7,942 bases of DNA from contig QMPZ01000071.1 of assembly GCA_003648815.1 (NCBI GenBank), forward strand, positions 1-7,942. The letters are read 5' to 3'. The DNA is from Candidatus Aerophobota bacterium (GTDB taxonomy: Bacteria; Aerophobota; Aerophobia; Aerophobales; B47-G16). The translations under genes were made by a program, and so were the position numbers. This document shows positions 1 through 6,767 of this stretch, one piece after another (positions within the stretch are counted from its first letter, which is position 1; each line of letters starts with the position of its first letter). The notes below the pieces were generated by a model, which searched no databases, was not told the DNA's origin, and saw only the letters and a program-made list of their open reading frames with translations.

Positions 1-1038
1 GACATGCTCCTGCATTATCCAGAAATCATCCCCGAATTGCCAAAGGACATAGTAGTTATGAACTGGCATTACGGCAGCAAAAGGCTCGAGAACGAGGATT
101 ACTACCGTCCCTTTATAGAGGCATTTCAGAAGGCGGCCCTAAATCAGTTTGCCTGTACAGGGACGAGCAGCTGGCTTCGCCTTTTCCCCGACCTGAGGAT
201 AGCTAACAGGAACATAAGATGCTTCATCTCAGAGGCTCATAGATACGGAGTAAAGGGGATATTGAATACCAATTGGGGAGATGATGGAAATTACAATCTT
301 TTAGGATACAGCTGGTATGGATTTTGCTTTTCTGCCGAGGCCAGCTGGAGCCCGGAGAAACTGGATGAGCGCACCTTTGACGAGAGATTCTGCCGTCAGT
401 TCTTCGGGCAAGATACAGAGGAGCTTTCTCAGGTGTTCTGGCTGCTCAGTCAAGTAAACTATGTAGTTGACATAGATCTTCCTGAGAAGTATCCCTCCTG
501 GGCTTTTCTCCTTTTCTGGGATGACCCCTTCCAGGGAAAATACAGCACGAAGGTCCGGGAACCTTCGGAGACGGGAAGACGGCTCATGCAGATCTCCAGC
601 TCCGCTCTTAAGATTATCTTTCGGGCTGAGAAAAGAGTGAGCAAAAACAAAAAGTGGCTGGATGACTTATCCTTTGCCGCTCGCCAGATTGGCCACTTAG
701 GGGAAAGACTCCTCTTGATAGAGGAGGTTAAAAGAAGCTACCGTCGGGCATATTTAAACCTTGAGGACGAAAAGGTAGTTACAGGCTCCCTTGATGAAGC
801 CATTACATCCTTAAGGAGGTTGAAAAAGAGCCTAATTGAATTAAAAGATGAATACCAGAGGCTATGGCTGAGGGAGAACAGAAAGCCCGGCCTGGAGTAT
901 AACTTGAAAAGATATGAGAAGTTGCTCAAGTGCTACGATGAGAAAATCCTTGAGCTTGAGGAGATCAAGAAAGCTTACATGGAACCGGGCGGCTCGTTGC
1001 CAAAAAGGGAGTGGGCAGGGATTAACGACCGAAAATGA
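1..1038 (+). CDS. GH20-like glycosidase (beta-N-acetylhexosaminidase type), 5' end missing
   Basis: The reading frame is open from the first base (codon GAC precedes the first ATG at 4) and that ATG has no ribosome binding site in view, so this is the C-terminal part of a longer protein. Counting from that Met, residues 1-135 look like the second half of a GH20-type TIM barrel: an early DMLLHYPE stretch, an IVVMNWHYG strand, then WGDDG at 91-95 and a helix with Trp115 and FFG at 133-135. In the family, the equivalent Trp-Gly-Asp segment lies near the substrate pocket. Residues about 195-340 are highly charged and helical, as in the C-terminal extensions of such enzymes. The expected role is release of terminal sugars from glycosides. 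The catalytic region and any signal peptide lie outside the window, so location and exact specificity are unknown. It is 36 bases upstream of the creatininase-family gene, probably in the same operon. Confidence 0.6.
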   Translation, partial: DMLLHYPEIIPELPKDIVVMNWHYGSKRLENEDYYRPFIEAFQKAALNQFACTGTSSWLRLFPDLRIANRNIRCFISEAHRYGVKGILNTNWGDDGNYNLLGYSWYGFCFSAEASWSPEKLDERTFDERFCRQFFGQDTEELSQVFWLLSQVNYVVDIDLPEKYPSWAFLLFWDDPFQGKYSTKVREPSETGRRLMQISSSALKIIFRAEKRVSKNKKWLDDLSFAARQIGHLGERLLLIEEVKRSYRRAYLNLEDEKVVTGSLDEAITSLRRLKKSLIELKDEYQRLWLRENRKPGLEYNLKRYEKLLKCYDEKILELEEIKKAYMEPGGSLPKREWAGINDRK

Positions 1039-1074
1039 AAGCCCGGGTCTCTAATTTTAAGTTAGGAGCAGGCT

Positions 1075-1815
1075 ATGAACGTTAAAAATTTAGGTTCTGG
1101 TGGGGATAAAGTGAGGATTGAGGAGATGCGGCCAAGGGAACTTAGAAGGGCAATAGGGAAGCATCCCCTCTGTTATGTCCCCATGGGACTGATCGAATGG
1201 CACGGAAATCATAATCCTCTGGGTACAGATATGACAAGGGCACACTACATCTGTGTTCAAGCGGCTGAAAAGAGTGGAGGAGTAGTTCTTCCTGCCCAGT
1301 ACATAGGGGGACCGGGATACTCCGCCTATGAGGGGACGATAACCTATCGACCGAAACTGGTGGAGGAGTTTTTGGTGCAGACCATGCAGAATCTCGAAAA
1401 GATGGGTTTTAAGATAGTTATAATATTTATGAGTCATTGTGGGCCTGCTCAGGACCAGGCCTTTGAGCAGGCTGTGCATCGATTTACCAGCTCATCCAAG
1501 CTGAAGGTAGCTCTGGTCAAATATCAAGATCTTTTTGATCAGGATAGATCAGGGCATGGAGGAAGTGGGGAGACCTCCATTAACATGGCCATGGGAATGG
1601 ATGTCTCCTTGGAGGAATTTGAGCCGACAAGGCCCGACATATTGATGTATGAGGTTCCCAGGCGGGATGATGCCTGGGATTTTGAGTATCCCTTCGAGTG
1701 GCACTGGAAGGAGGATGTAGCAAAAAACAGCAGTCTTGAGGCGGGAAGAAAACTTATCCTTAAGGCAACGGAGAAGCTGGCAAAATTAGCCAGACAAATG
1801 GAATCAGATTTATAA
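1075..1815 (+). CDS. Creatininase-family amidohydrolase
   Basis: The 246-residue length and fold signatures match the creatininase family, metal-dependent hydrolases that include creatininase, MftE, FAPy deformylases and the inositol-pathway enzyme IolN. Residues 40-52 carry the family pattern I-E-W-H-G-N-H-x-P-L-x-T-D, giving likely metal ligands Glu41, His43 and Asp52. His121 lies in SHCGPAQD, where most relatives have NGHGGN, and residues 161-168 (HGGSGETS) supply the conserved His161 and Glu166. The core is therefore intact, with a changed third motif. The ATG at 1075 has AGGAG six bases upstream; GTG at 1111 with GGGGA before it is an alternative start that would remove 12 poorly conserved residues. 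The gene sits between a glycosidase and a TIM-barrel pair, 21 bases before the next gene. This argues for a keto-sugar or keto-inositol ring-opening role rather than creatinine degradation; that substrate assignment is inference. Confidence 0.85.
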   Translation: MNVKNLGSGGDKVRIEEMRPRELRRAIGKHPLCYVPMGLIEWHGNHNPLGTDMTRAHYICVQAAEKSGGVVLPAQYIGGPGYSAYEGTITYRPKLVEEFLVQTMQNLEKMGFKIVIIFMSHCGPAQDQAFEQAVHRFTSSSKLKVALVKYQDLFDQDRSGHGGSGETSINMAMGMDVSLEEFEPTRPDILMYEVPRRDDAWDFEYPFEWHWKEDVAKNSSLEAGRKLILKATEKLAKLARQMESDL

Positions 1816-1836
1816 AAAACATAAAGGAGGTTAAAG

Positions 1837-2181
1837 ATGACACAGGTAACTTTTACCAACGTGGACAGGGACAACGACGGGAAGATAGACCATTTCCTGG
1901 CGGAGCTCACCTACGAGGGAATGTCCGGATCAGGGACCATCGGCGAAATCGCCATTTCCTTAGATGGAGAGGACGTTTCTCTGGACAAGGTCAGGATGAA
2001 GATTGGGGAAGGGGATTTTCAGCCGGTAAGGCCAGGTATGTTTGTCTCCGGCAGTTACGGAGACAAGATTGTCCTGGAGATCGCCAAGGAAGGAGGTTTG
2101 AGCAAGGGTAAGCATTCACTGAGGTTTATGGGCAGTGTCAGCGGATATCCTTTAAACTTTGTGCTCGAGGGAACTGTCTAA
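1837..2181 (+). CDS. Small beta-rich protein, C-glycoside deglycosidase beta subunit-like (DUF6379-like)
   Basis: A 114-residue soluble protein with no signal peptide or membrane segment, starting six bases after a perfect AAAGGAGG. The sequence alternates short strands and turns, as expected for a beta-sandwich. Features that recall DUF6379, the small beta subunit of C-glycoside deglycosidases, are I-x-x-SLDGEDV at 38-47, a following V-x-x-K-I-G strand, DKIVLEIAKEGGL at 76-88 and G-K-H at 91-93. The family is usually a little longer, and I recognise this by pattern, not by a profile score. It lies directly upstream of a TIM-barrel gene, the arrangement expected of a beta/alpha pair in which the small protein caps or stabilises the metal-containing barrel. 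The N-terminus has D10-x-D12-x-D14-G-x-I-D18, a calcium-loop-like pattern. If it is not a DUF6379 relative, it is an uncharacterised beta-sandwich protein. Confidence 0.6.
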   Translation: MTQVTFTNVDRDNDGKIDHFLAELTYEGMSGSGTIGEIAISLDGEDVSLDKVRMKIGEGDFQPVRPGMFVSGSYGDKIVLEIAKEGGLSKGKHSLRFMGSVSGYPLNFVLEGTV

Positions 2182-2233
2182 GCTTCTCTTTTAAACTTCA
2201 GTTTCCAATGAAACACAGGGAAAGGAGCTCAAA

Positions 2234-3136
2234 ATGTATGTCTCCATTCGAGATGCAATTTTGGCGGAATTGAGCAAGAGCATGGAACAGGAGAAAGACC
2301 TCATCTCCTCCTTGAAGTTTTTAAACCTTAAGGCGGTGGAGATGGAATTTTCCAATGATGGAAGCGTATATCTTCTCTCCGGAAGAGGAAAGCACGATAA
2401 AGTTAACCTATTTAACCCCTCGGAAAGGGACCTGTTAGGGGAACAACTCGATAAAAATGAGGTCAAGATATCAGCATTTTTGATGCACAACGACTTCAGC
2501 AATCCCAACAAAGATGAGGAAGTGGACCGGATTTTGAAGTGCATAGAGGCGGTAAGGCCACTTGGAGTGAAAGTCATACGATTGGATCCGGCAATGCCCA
2601 AAAAAGGTCTACCTGTAAAAGAGGCAGCGGAAAATGCCATAAGGATATTGGAAAAAGTTTTATCTAAGCTGCCTCGCGATGAAAGCGTATTCCTCGGGAT
2701 GGAAAACCATGGCGAGTACAGCAACAACCCTGAGTTTCTCCGCATCGTGTTTTCCACATTGAACGATCCTCGCATAGGGATTACCCTCGATTCCGGAAAT
2801 TTCTACTGGTATGGTCTACCCTTGAGCAAGGTCTACGAGTTATTTTCTGAATTTGCTCCCCATACCAAACACACGCACATAAAAAATATAAAATATCCTG
2901 TGGAGCTGCGTGAAGGACAGAGGGAAATGGGCTACGAGTACGCAAGATACGTGTCTCCGATTTATGAGGGAGACATAGATCACCGAAAACTGGTAGAATC
3001 CTTAAGGAAAGCCGGCTACGAGGAAGATTTATGTATTGAGGACGAATCCCTGGGCAAATTTTCGCCAAAGGATTGGCCAAAGATACTGAAGAAAGATGCC
3101 GAGTTTTTGAAGGAACTCCTGAAAGAAAGCGGTTAA
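2234..3136 (+). CDS. Sugar isomerase/epimerase-like TIM-barrel protein, candidate deglycosidase alpha subunit
   Basis: A 300-residue member of the AP-endonuclease-2/xylose-isomerase-like TIM-barrel superfamily. The metal-site residues expected of the fold are visible in order: Glu157 (GMENHGEYS), Asp186 (ITLDSGNF), His213/His215 (KHTHIKNIKYP) and Glu269 (CIEDESLGKF). His159 after the first Glu and the YEGDIDHRKL segment at 244-252 are also typical. Such proteins isomerise or epimerise keto sugars, hydrate or eliminate across sugar bonds, or form the alpha subunit of C-glycoside deglycosidases with Mn2+. The preceding gene encodes a small DUF6379-like protein, which favours the last option. 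The ATG has AAAGGAG six bases upstream. It is the last gene of the first operon, 52 bases after its neighbour. The barrel assignment is firm; the reaction is inferred from context. Confidence 0.85.
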   Translation: MYVSIRDAILAELSKSMEQEKDLISSLKFLNLKAVEMEFSNDGSVYLLSGRGKHDKVNLFNPSERDLLGEQLDKNEVKISAFLMHNDFSNPNKDEEVDRILKCIEAVRPLGVKVIRLDPAMPKKGLPVKEAAENAIRILEKVLSKLPRDESVFLGMENHGEYSNNPEFLRIVFSTLNDPRIGITLDSGNFYWYGLPLSKVYELFSEFAPHTKHTHIKNIKYPVELREGQREMGYEYARYVSPIYEGDIDHRKLVESLRKAGYEEDLCIEDESLGKFSPKDWPKILKKDAEFLKELLKESG

Positions 3137-3411
3137 AATTGAAAAGGTGGATGGCAAAATTATCTATTGAGGGTGGAAAGCTTTAAGAGAAGAAAAAATC
3201 TTTTGGAGGCCTTTGGCAGCAGCAAATGGTGGCACGAAAAGAAGGCAAAGAAGCTCGAGGAAAATTAGCCGCCTTTTAGGATGTTAGATACGCGGCTGCC
3301 ACCAATGGAAAGCAGTGCTGGAGGCCTCCTCAATAGGGTAATGCTTTCTTGAATACCACTTTAAGTTAAAAGAAGATCTCCGGACGGCAAAAGTTTAAAA
3401 CTTACAGTAAA
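3137..3411. other. Non-coding gap between the first operon and the transporter gene
   Basis: This gap of 275 bases has no ORF with a plausible start and codon pattern. It contains the long imperfect inverted repeat described separately (3205-3329). No convincing sigma-70 promoter is seen before the transporter gene; TTGAAT at 3349-3354 has no good -10 partner. It is also unclear whether the first operon terminates here. Confidence 0.6.
3205..3329. repeat. Long imperfect inverted repeat (possible structured RNA or MITE remnant)
   Basis: Three complementary blocks occur in nested order: GGAGGCCT at 3205-3212 with AGGCCTCC at 3322-3329, CAGCA at 3217-3221 with TGCTG at 3316-3320, and TGGTGGCA at 3227-3234 with TGCCACCA at 3297-3304. 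Together they give 21 pairs around a 62-base loop that itself holds a possible AAGGC/GCCTT helix (3242-3246 with 3271-3275). There is no T-tract after it, so it is not a simple terminator. It could be a structured leader of the transporter mRNA, an RNA gene, or the decayed ends of a small mobile element. Confidence 0.5.
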
Positions 3412-4548
3412 ATGAGAAGACCGAACTTGTTTATTCTGTCCCTCTCGGTCTTTTTAATTTTTACAGGAACAGGAGCTATCCAGCCTTATATCACTCCTTA
3501 TTTGAAGGATAACCTTCTTTTATCCAGCATTAAAAGCTCCCTTGTCTTGACCGGTGTTTACCTTGCTATGAGCATAACCAGAATATGGACTGGCCACATA
3601 GTTCACCGTATAGGACTTTATCTGACCACATTTATAGGAGCTTTAACTTATGTTGCCTTTCCTTTCATACTTTCCTCTACAAATCTTTTTCCTCTCTTGC
3701 TTTTGGATGCAATGCTCTGGGGGATGGGTGCGGCCATGTTCTGGACAGGCATTGACAGCCGGACCCTGAACATATCCTCTTCAGCAAGATACGGAAGATC
3801 TACAGGAACTGTTCGTCTTTCCACTCAGATAGGGCTGCTCATAGGGTTTTTCACTCTGGGATATATACTCTCAAATTACGGATATCGTGCCTTTTTTCGT
3901 TTTACCATTACGGTAGCTTCCCTGGGAGCAATGGCCACTCTCCTTGTCAGTAGAGAAAAACGCCTGCTCTATCCAAAATTACAACTAAAAGAAGTTTTTG
4001 CCTCTATGGTATGCAGAAAAGCATGGTTGATCTCACTCTTTCTCTTTGTCTCCTCCTTCAGTTATGGCATCGTGCTTAACCTTTTGAACTTCTTCATCAA
4101 AGCCAATTTCGGTGCAGAGATATTGAACAGAACCTTAATCTTCTTTTACCTTTCAGCAGGCATCTTGGGTTTTACAGGTGGAGCCCTTTCAGACAGAATT
4201 GGGCGGAAGAAAACTTTATCTTTTGCCTTCCTGGCAGGATTTATAGGATTATCAATCTCCATCTTTTATAAGAGCATATTTTCCACTTGCCTGACTTCCT
4301 TTCTGCTGGGGATACAGTTTTCCGTGATTCCTGCGGTTTCTCTGGCCTGGATCGGAGACATCACCACCCCGAAGAGGAGACCCACCGTCGTGGCAGCTAT
4401 TTCTGCCTGGAAAGACTTAGGGGTTGCTCTTTCTATTATATTATGCGGGCTTTTAAGTCAGTGGAAAGTGCCTTTTAAGCTAAGCTTGAGCATCTTTGCC
4501 CTTGTGTTCTTTTCTCTTTTCCTTGTGGCCACCTTAAACAGGAAATAG
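3412..4548 (+). CDS. Major facilitator superfamily transporter
   Basis: A 378-residue, strongly hydrophobic protein with about twelve membrane helices, estimated near residues 5-27, 42-60, 68-88, 92-114, 135-153, 158-178, 204-228, 240-258, 268-287, 290-312, 325-348 and 355-374. The MFS motif A between helices 8 and 9 is clear: G-A-L-S-D-R-I-G-R-K-K at 257-267. The equivalent loop between helices 2 and 3 is degenerate (RIWTGHIVHRIG). The basic loop around residues 181-203 fits the central cytoplasmic linker. It should move a small solute across the inner membrane using an ion gradient. The location suggests import of the sugar, glycoside or inositol-like compound handled by the flanking enzymes, or export of a product. 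It has no strong ribosome binding site before the ATG, the in-frame region upstream is closed by TAA at 3367, and it ends in its own terminator. Confidence 0.9.
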   Translation: MRRPNLFILSLSVFLIFTGTGAIQPYITPYLKDNLLLSSIKSSLVLTGVYLAMSITRIWTGHIVHRIGLYLTTFIGALTYVAFPFILSSTNLFPLLLLDAMLWGMGAAMFWTGIDSRTLNISSSARYGRSTGTVRLSTQIGLLIGFFTLGYILSNYGYRAFFRFTITVASLGAMATLLVSREKRLLYPKLQLKEVFASMVCRKAWLISLFLFVSSFSYGIVLNLLNFFIKANFGAEILNRTLIFFYLSAGILGFTGGALSDRIGRKKTLSFAFLAGFIGLSISIFYKSIFSTCLTSFLLGIQFSVIPAVSLAWIGDITTPKRRPTVVAAISAWKDLGVALSIILCGLLSQWKVPFKLSLSIFALVFFSLFLVATLNRK

Positions 4549-4569
4549 CTGAAATCGAACCTTTTGTTG

Positions 4570-4605
4570 CGCTTTCTCACCGGTGAGAAAGCGGCTTTTT
4601 CTCTC
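4570..4605 (+). terminator. Rho-independent terminator after the MFS gene
   Basis: A perfect 24-base palindrome (arms CGCTTTCTCACC and GGTGAGAAAGCG, 4570-4593) is followed by GCTTTTTCTCTC. It lies 22 bases after the transporter stop codon. The opposite strand has no matching T-tract, so it acts in the + direction only. Confidence 0.85.
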
Positions 4606-4831
4606 AAAAGACCTCGCAAAGATTTATGGCTAATCCTGGAAGAAGGCCTGATCTTAAGGTGTCAGTTTTTCCGTAAACACCGAGAGTTTTTAAAGCCCGT
4701 TTTTGTCAAAGTAAGCACTAAAAGGAACGAAGGCCTTCTTTGCCAGCCAGCTACAATTTAAACATCTTCTCCGGATGAAGTGGAAATACTCAGCATACTT
4801 AATTTAGAGATTACGGGTAAATCCATAAGCT

Positions 4832-4861
4832 AGAAAGGTTGACTTCATAAAAGAAAGTTGA
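4832..4861 (+). promoter_or_regulatory. Candidate AraC-type operator: direct repeat with 20-base spacing
   Basis: AGAAAGGTTGA (4832-4842) and AGAAAGTTGA (4852-4861) begin exactly 20 bases apart, so the two copies face the same side of the helix. AraC-family activators commonly bind tandem half-sites about two helical turns apart, with the inner one touching the -35 region. The locus encodes such a regulator at 6780. The link between this repeat and that protein is inferred. Confidence 0.4.
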
Positions 4862-4872
4862 TAAAGTAAAGA

Positions 4873-4902
4873 CTGACCGGAAGAGTCACGGAAAGGTATA
4901 TC
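4873..4902 (+). promoter_or_regulatory. Candidate weak promoter for the second operon
   Basis: CTGACC (4873-4878) and TATATC (4897-4902) are 18 bases apart, each matching four of six sigma-70 consensus positions. The pair lies just downstream of the direct repeat, as expected of an activator-dependent promoter. A competing choice is TTGACT (4839-4844) with TAAAGT (4862-4867) at 17-base spacing, which would overlap the repeat. Confidence 0.35.
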
Positions 4903-4940
4903 TGACGCTGATCCAAGGTAAAATCTTTAAGAAAATGTAT

Positions 4941-4948
4941 AAAGGAGG
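4941..4948 (+). promoter_or_regulatory. Ribosome binding site that fixes a TTG start
   Basis: AAAGGAGG at 4941-4948 lies seven bases before TTG at 4956. The in-frame ATG at 4935 is upstream of this site and overlaps its approach, and the ATG at 4974 is too far downstream, so TTG is the best start. Confidence 0.75.
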
Positions 4949-4955
4949 TTCTCAA

Positions 4956-5783
4956 TTGCAGGACGAGAAGATGCCCATTGGGGTGGTGGTGAGCGGGGCC
5001 GATCCCGTAGCATCACTTGAGAAGGTAAGGTCCTTAGGCCTTTCGACCTGCCAGATGTCGGTCCCACCACAGAGCTGGTGGTCAGAGAAACGCATAGAGC
5101 TGATAAAGAAAGCAGTGCAGGAAAAGGGTGTGAGGATAAGTTCCCTCATCTGTGGTTTTGAGGGAGAAAGCTACCGTGATATCGCCACAATTAAGCGCAC
5201 GGTGGGCTTGCTTAATCCCTCGATGAGGGAGGAAAGGGTTAAAAAAGTTTTCCTCTTTTCGGACCTCGCCAAAAGACTAGAGGTTAAGGTTCTACAAGCC
5301 CACATAGGCTTCATCCCCGAGGAAAAAGACAGCTCGGACTATAAGGGAATGGTTGAGGCGGTTCAGAGGATAGCCGATTGCTGCAGAAAAAATGGCCAGT
5401 TTTTCGCCCTGGAGACGGGACAGGAGCCGGCTAAGGTTTTGCTCGGCTTCATAGAGGATGTGGCAAGGGAAAACCTGAAGGTAAACTTCGATCCGGCCAA
5501 CATGCTCCTTTATGATGCGGATGATCCCATAAAGGCTTTGGAGATCTTGGGGAAATATGTCGTAGGGGTTCACTGTAAGGATGGAAAGCGGCCTGAGAAG
5601 AAGGGAGAGCTGGGAAAGGAACATCCCTTAGGAGAGGGAGAAGTTGGGATTGAGCGCTTCATAGCCAAGTTAAAGGAGATAGGCTATGAAGGTCCCCTGA
5701 CCATCGAAAGGGAAATATCGGATGAAAAGAGGTGGAAAGAGGATATCTTAAGGGCAAAGGAACTTTTGGAGAAATTAAGATAG
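4956..5783 (+). CDS. Sugar isomerase/epimerase-like TIM-barrel protein (second copy)
   Basis: A 275-residue xylose-isomerase-like TIM-barrel protein, numbered here from the TTG codon. The barrel begins at once (IGVVVSGAD, residues 8-16). The expected metal ligands appear in order: Glu153 (ALETGQE), Asp179 (VNFDPANM), His206 (VGVHCKDG) and Glu251 (LTIEREIS); His116 (QAHIGF) and the HPLGEGEV segment at 223-230 complete the usual active-site layout. Family members isomerise, epimerise or dehydrate keto sugars and inositol derivatives. It differs clearly from the barrel encoded at 2234: its ligand contexts are unlike, and it lacks the YEGDID and EDESLGKF signatures, so the two are divergent family members with probably different steps. 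It is followed after 12 bases by the oxidoreductase gene, implying that it acts on that enzyme's keto product or supplies its substrate. The exact reaction is not decided by the sequence. Confidence 0.88.
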   Translation: MQDEKMPIGVVVSGADPVASLEKVRSLGLSTCQMSVPPQSWWSEKRIELIKKAVQEKGVRISSLICGFEGESYRDIATIKRTVGLLNPSMREERVKKVFLFSDLAKRLEVKVLQAHIGFIPEEKDSSDYKGMVEAVQRIADCCRKNGQFFALETGQEPAKVLLGFIEDVARENLKVNFDPANMLLYDADDPIKALEILGKYVVGVHCKDGKRPEKKGELGKEHPLGEGEVGIERFIAKLKEIGYEGPLTIEREISDEKRWKEDILRAKELLEKLR

Positions 5784-5795
5784 GGGAGGAGAAAA

Positions 5796-6767
5796 ATGGC
5801 CGTCAAAGTTGGCTTTATCGGCACAGGAGGCATCGCCAACGCTCATCTTTCTCGCCTTGCCCGGATCAAGGACGCAGAGGTGGCTGCCCTATGCGATGTT
5901 GAGGAGGAGAGGCTAAAAGGCGCTCAAGAAAAATATGGGGGAAGGATTTACACGGATTACAGAAAGATGCTGGAGAAAGAAGAACTTGACTGCGTTTACA
6001 TCTGTATTCCTCCCTTTGCCCATCAGGATATCGAACTGGACATCGCCCAAAGAGAGATTCCCTTCTTCATAGAAAAGCCGGTTCACCTTTGTGTAGAAAG
6101 AGCTGAGAAGGTGGAGAAGGCTGTCAGGGAAAAGAACTTGATCACCTCTGTGGGGTATGTCTTGCGATATATGGACACTGTAGAGAAGGCAAGACAGATC
6201 TTAAGAGGAAAGAGAATTGCCCTTGCCCTGGGCCGGTATTTTGGGGAGGTGCCAGGGGAAGGCAAGAGCTGGTATTCCATAAAGGAGAAATCCGGGGGGC
6301 AGATAGTGGAGCAGGCAACACACGTCGTGGATCTGATGAGGTATCTCGTCGGCGAGATAGACCAGGTTTATGCTCAAGGTTTCTCCGGCTTAAACAGGTT
6401 TGAAAACTACGATGTCGAGGATGCCAGCATTACTGTCTTTCGCTTTGAAAACGAAGCTATAGGCTCTCTTAGCTGCAATTGGCTTCTTTGGGGCTACTTT
6501 CCTTTGCTGGAGATCATTACCAAGGGTATGAGAATGCAGCTTTCCACAAGCTCGCTTAAGATCTTCTTTCCCAATAGAGAGGAGGAGTTCCGGGAAAAAG
6601 ATGATCCCATGCTCCTGGAAGATCAGATTTTCATAGAGGCGGTGAAAAGTGGTGATTCCTCAAAGATTAAGTCAGATTATAGCGATGGCCTGAAGACGCT
6701 GAGGGTCACCTTAGCAGCTAATAGATCCATGGAGAAGGGTAGAGTTATAAAGCTATCAAGGAGGTGA
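5796..6767 (+). CDS. Gfo/Idh/MocA-family NAD(P)-dependent oxidoreductase
   Basis: A 323-residue protein of the usual family length. Residues 4-14 form the Rossmann entry strand with GTGGIA at 9-14, Asp34 ends the second strand (ALCDVEEE) and so points to NAD(H) rather than NADP(H), and YICIPPFAHQ at 68-77 follows. The family hallmark Glu-Lys-Pro is at 93-95. In the C-terminal domain, GGQIVEQATHVVDLMRYL (167-184) contains the conserved His176 and Asp179, with Lys94 and His176 as likely catalytic residues. Such enzymes oxidise or reduce a ring hydroxyl of sugars, glycosides or inositols; related proteins make 3-keto-glycosides before deglycosidation, and IolG is an inositol dehydrogenase. The start ATG follows GGGGAGGAG. 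The gene is 12 bases after a TIM-barrel gene, and its stop codon lies within the next gene's ribosome binding site, so translation is probably coupled. Confidence 0.92.
   Translation: MAVKVGFIGTGGIANAHLSRLARIKDAEVAALCDVEEERLKGAQEKYGGRIYTDYRKMLEKEELDCVYICIPPFAHQDIELDIAQREIPFFIEKPVHLCVERAEKVEKAVREKNLITSVGYVLRYMDTVEKARQILRGKRIALALGRYFGEVPGEGKSWYSIKEKSGGQIVEQATHVVDLMRYLVGEIDQVYAQGFSGLNRFENYDVEDASITVFRFENEAIGSLSCNWLLWGYFPLLEIITKGMRMQLSTSSLKIFFPNREEEFREKDDPMLLEDQIFIEAVKSGDSSKIKSDYSDGLKTLRVTLAANRSMEKGRVIKLSRR

Larger units (their letters stand above)
4601..4934. other. Non-coding region before the second operon
   Basis: About 330 bases lacking a credible gene; the 65-codon frame through 4564-4761 overlaps the terminator and has no ribosome binding site. 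The distal part (4601-4800) shows a short palindrome GAAGGCCTTC at 4728-4737 and little else. The proximal part (4830-4905) carries direct repeats and promoter-like hexamers listed separately. No tRNA or recognised riboswitch class is seen. Confidence 0.6.

Noticed and set aside
1090..1479. Minus-strand open frames opposite the creatininase and other genes (also 1539-1910, 2191-2775, 2781-3080, 5292-5624)
   Set aside because: They mirror strongly supported + strand genes, lack ribosome binding sites and show no domain-like sequence.
4287..4478. Short + strand frame inside the MFS gene (and a similar one at 6971-7192 inside the regulator)
   Set aside because: Both are out-of-frame shadows of genes with clear family motifs.
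4658..4691. GGTGT/ACACC hairpin followed by GAGAGTTTTT as a second terminator
   Set aside because: The stem is only five pairs with a 14-base loop, and the T-run is offset; there is no gene just upstream that needs it.
4728..4737. Palindrome GAAGGCCTTC
   Set aside because: Ten-base palindromes arise by chance in this length, and no repeat copy or context supports an operator.
4564..4761. A 65-codon + strand frame after the transporter gene
   Set aside because: It runs through the terminator hairpin, lacks a ribosome binding site and has no recognisable protein pattern.
4935..4955. ATG at 4935 as start of the second TIM-barrel protein
   Set aside because: It lies before the perfect AAAGGAGG, would encode the ribosome binding site as protein, and adds residues unlike the family N-terminus; TTG at 4956 is correctly spaced.
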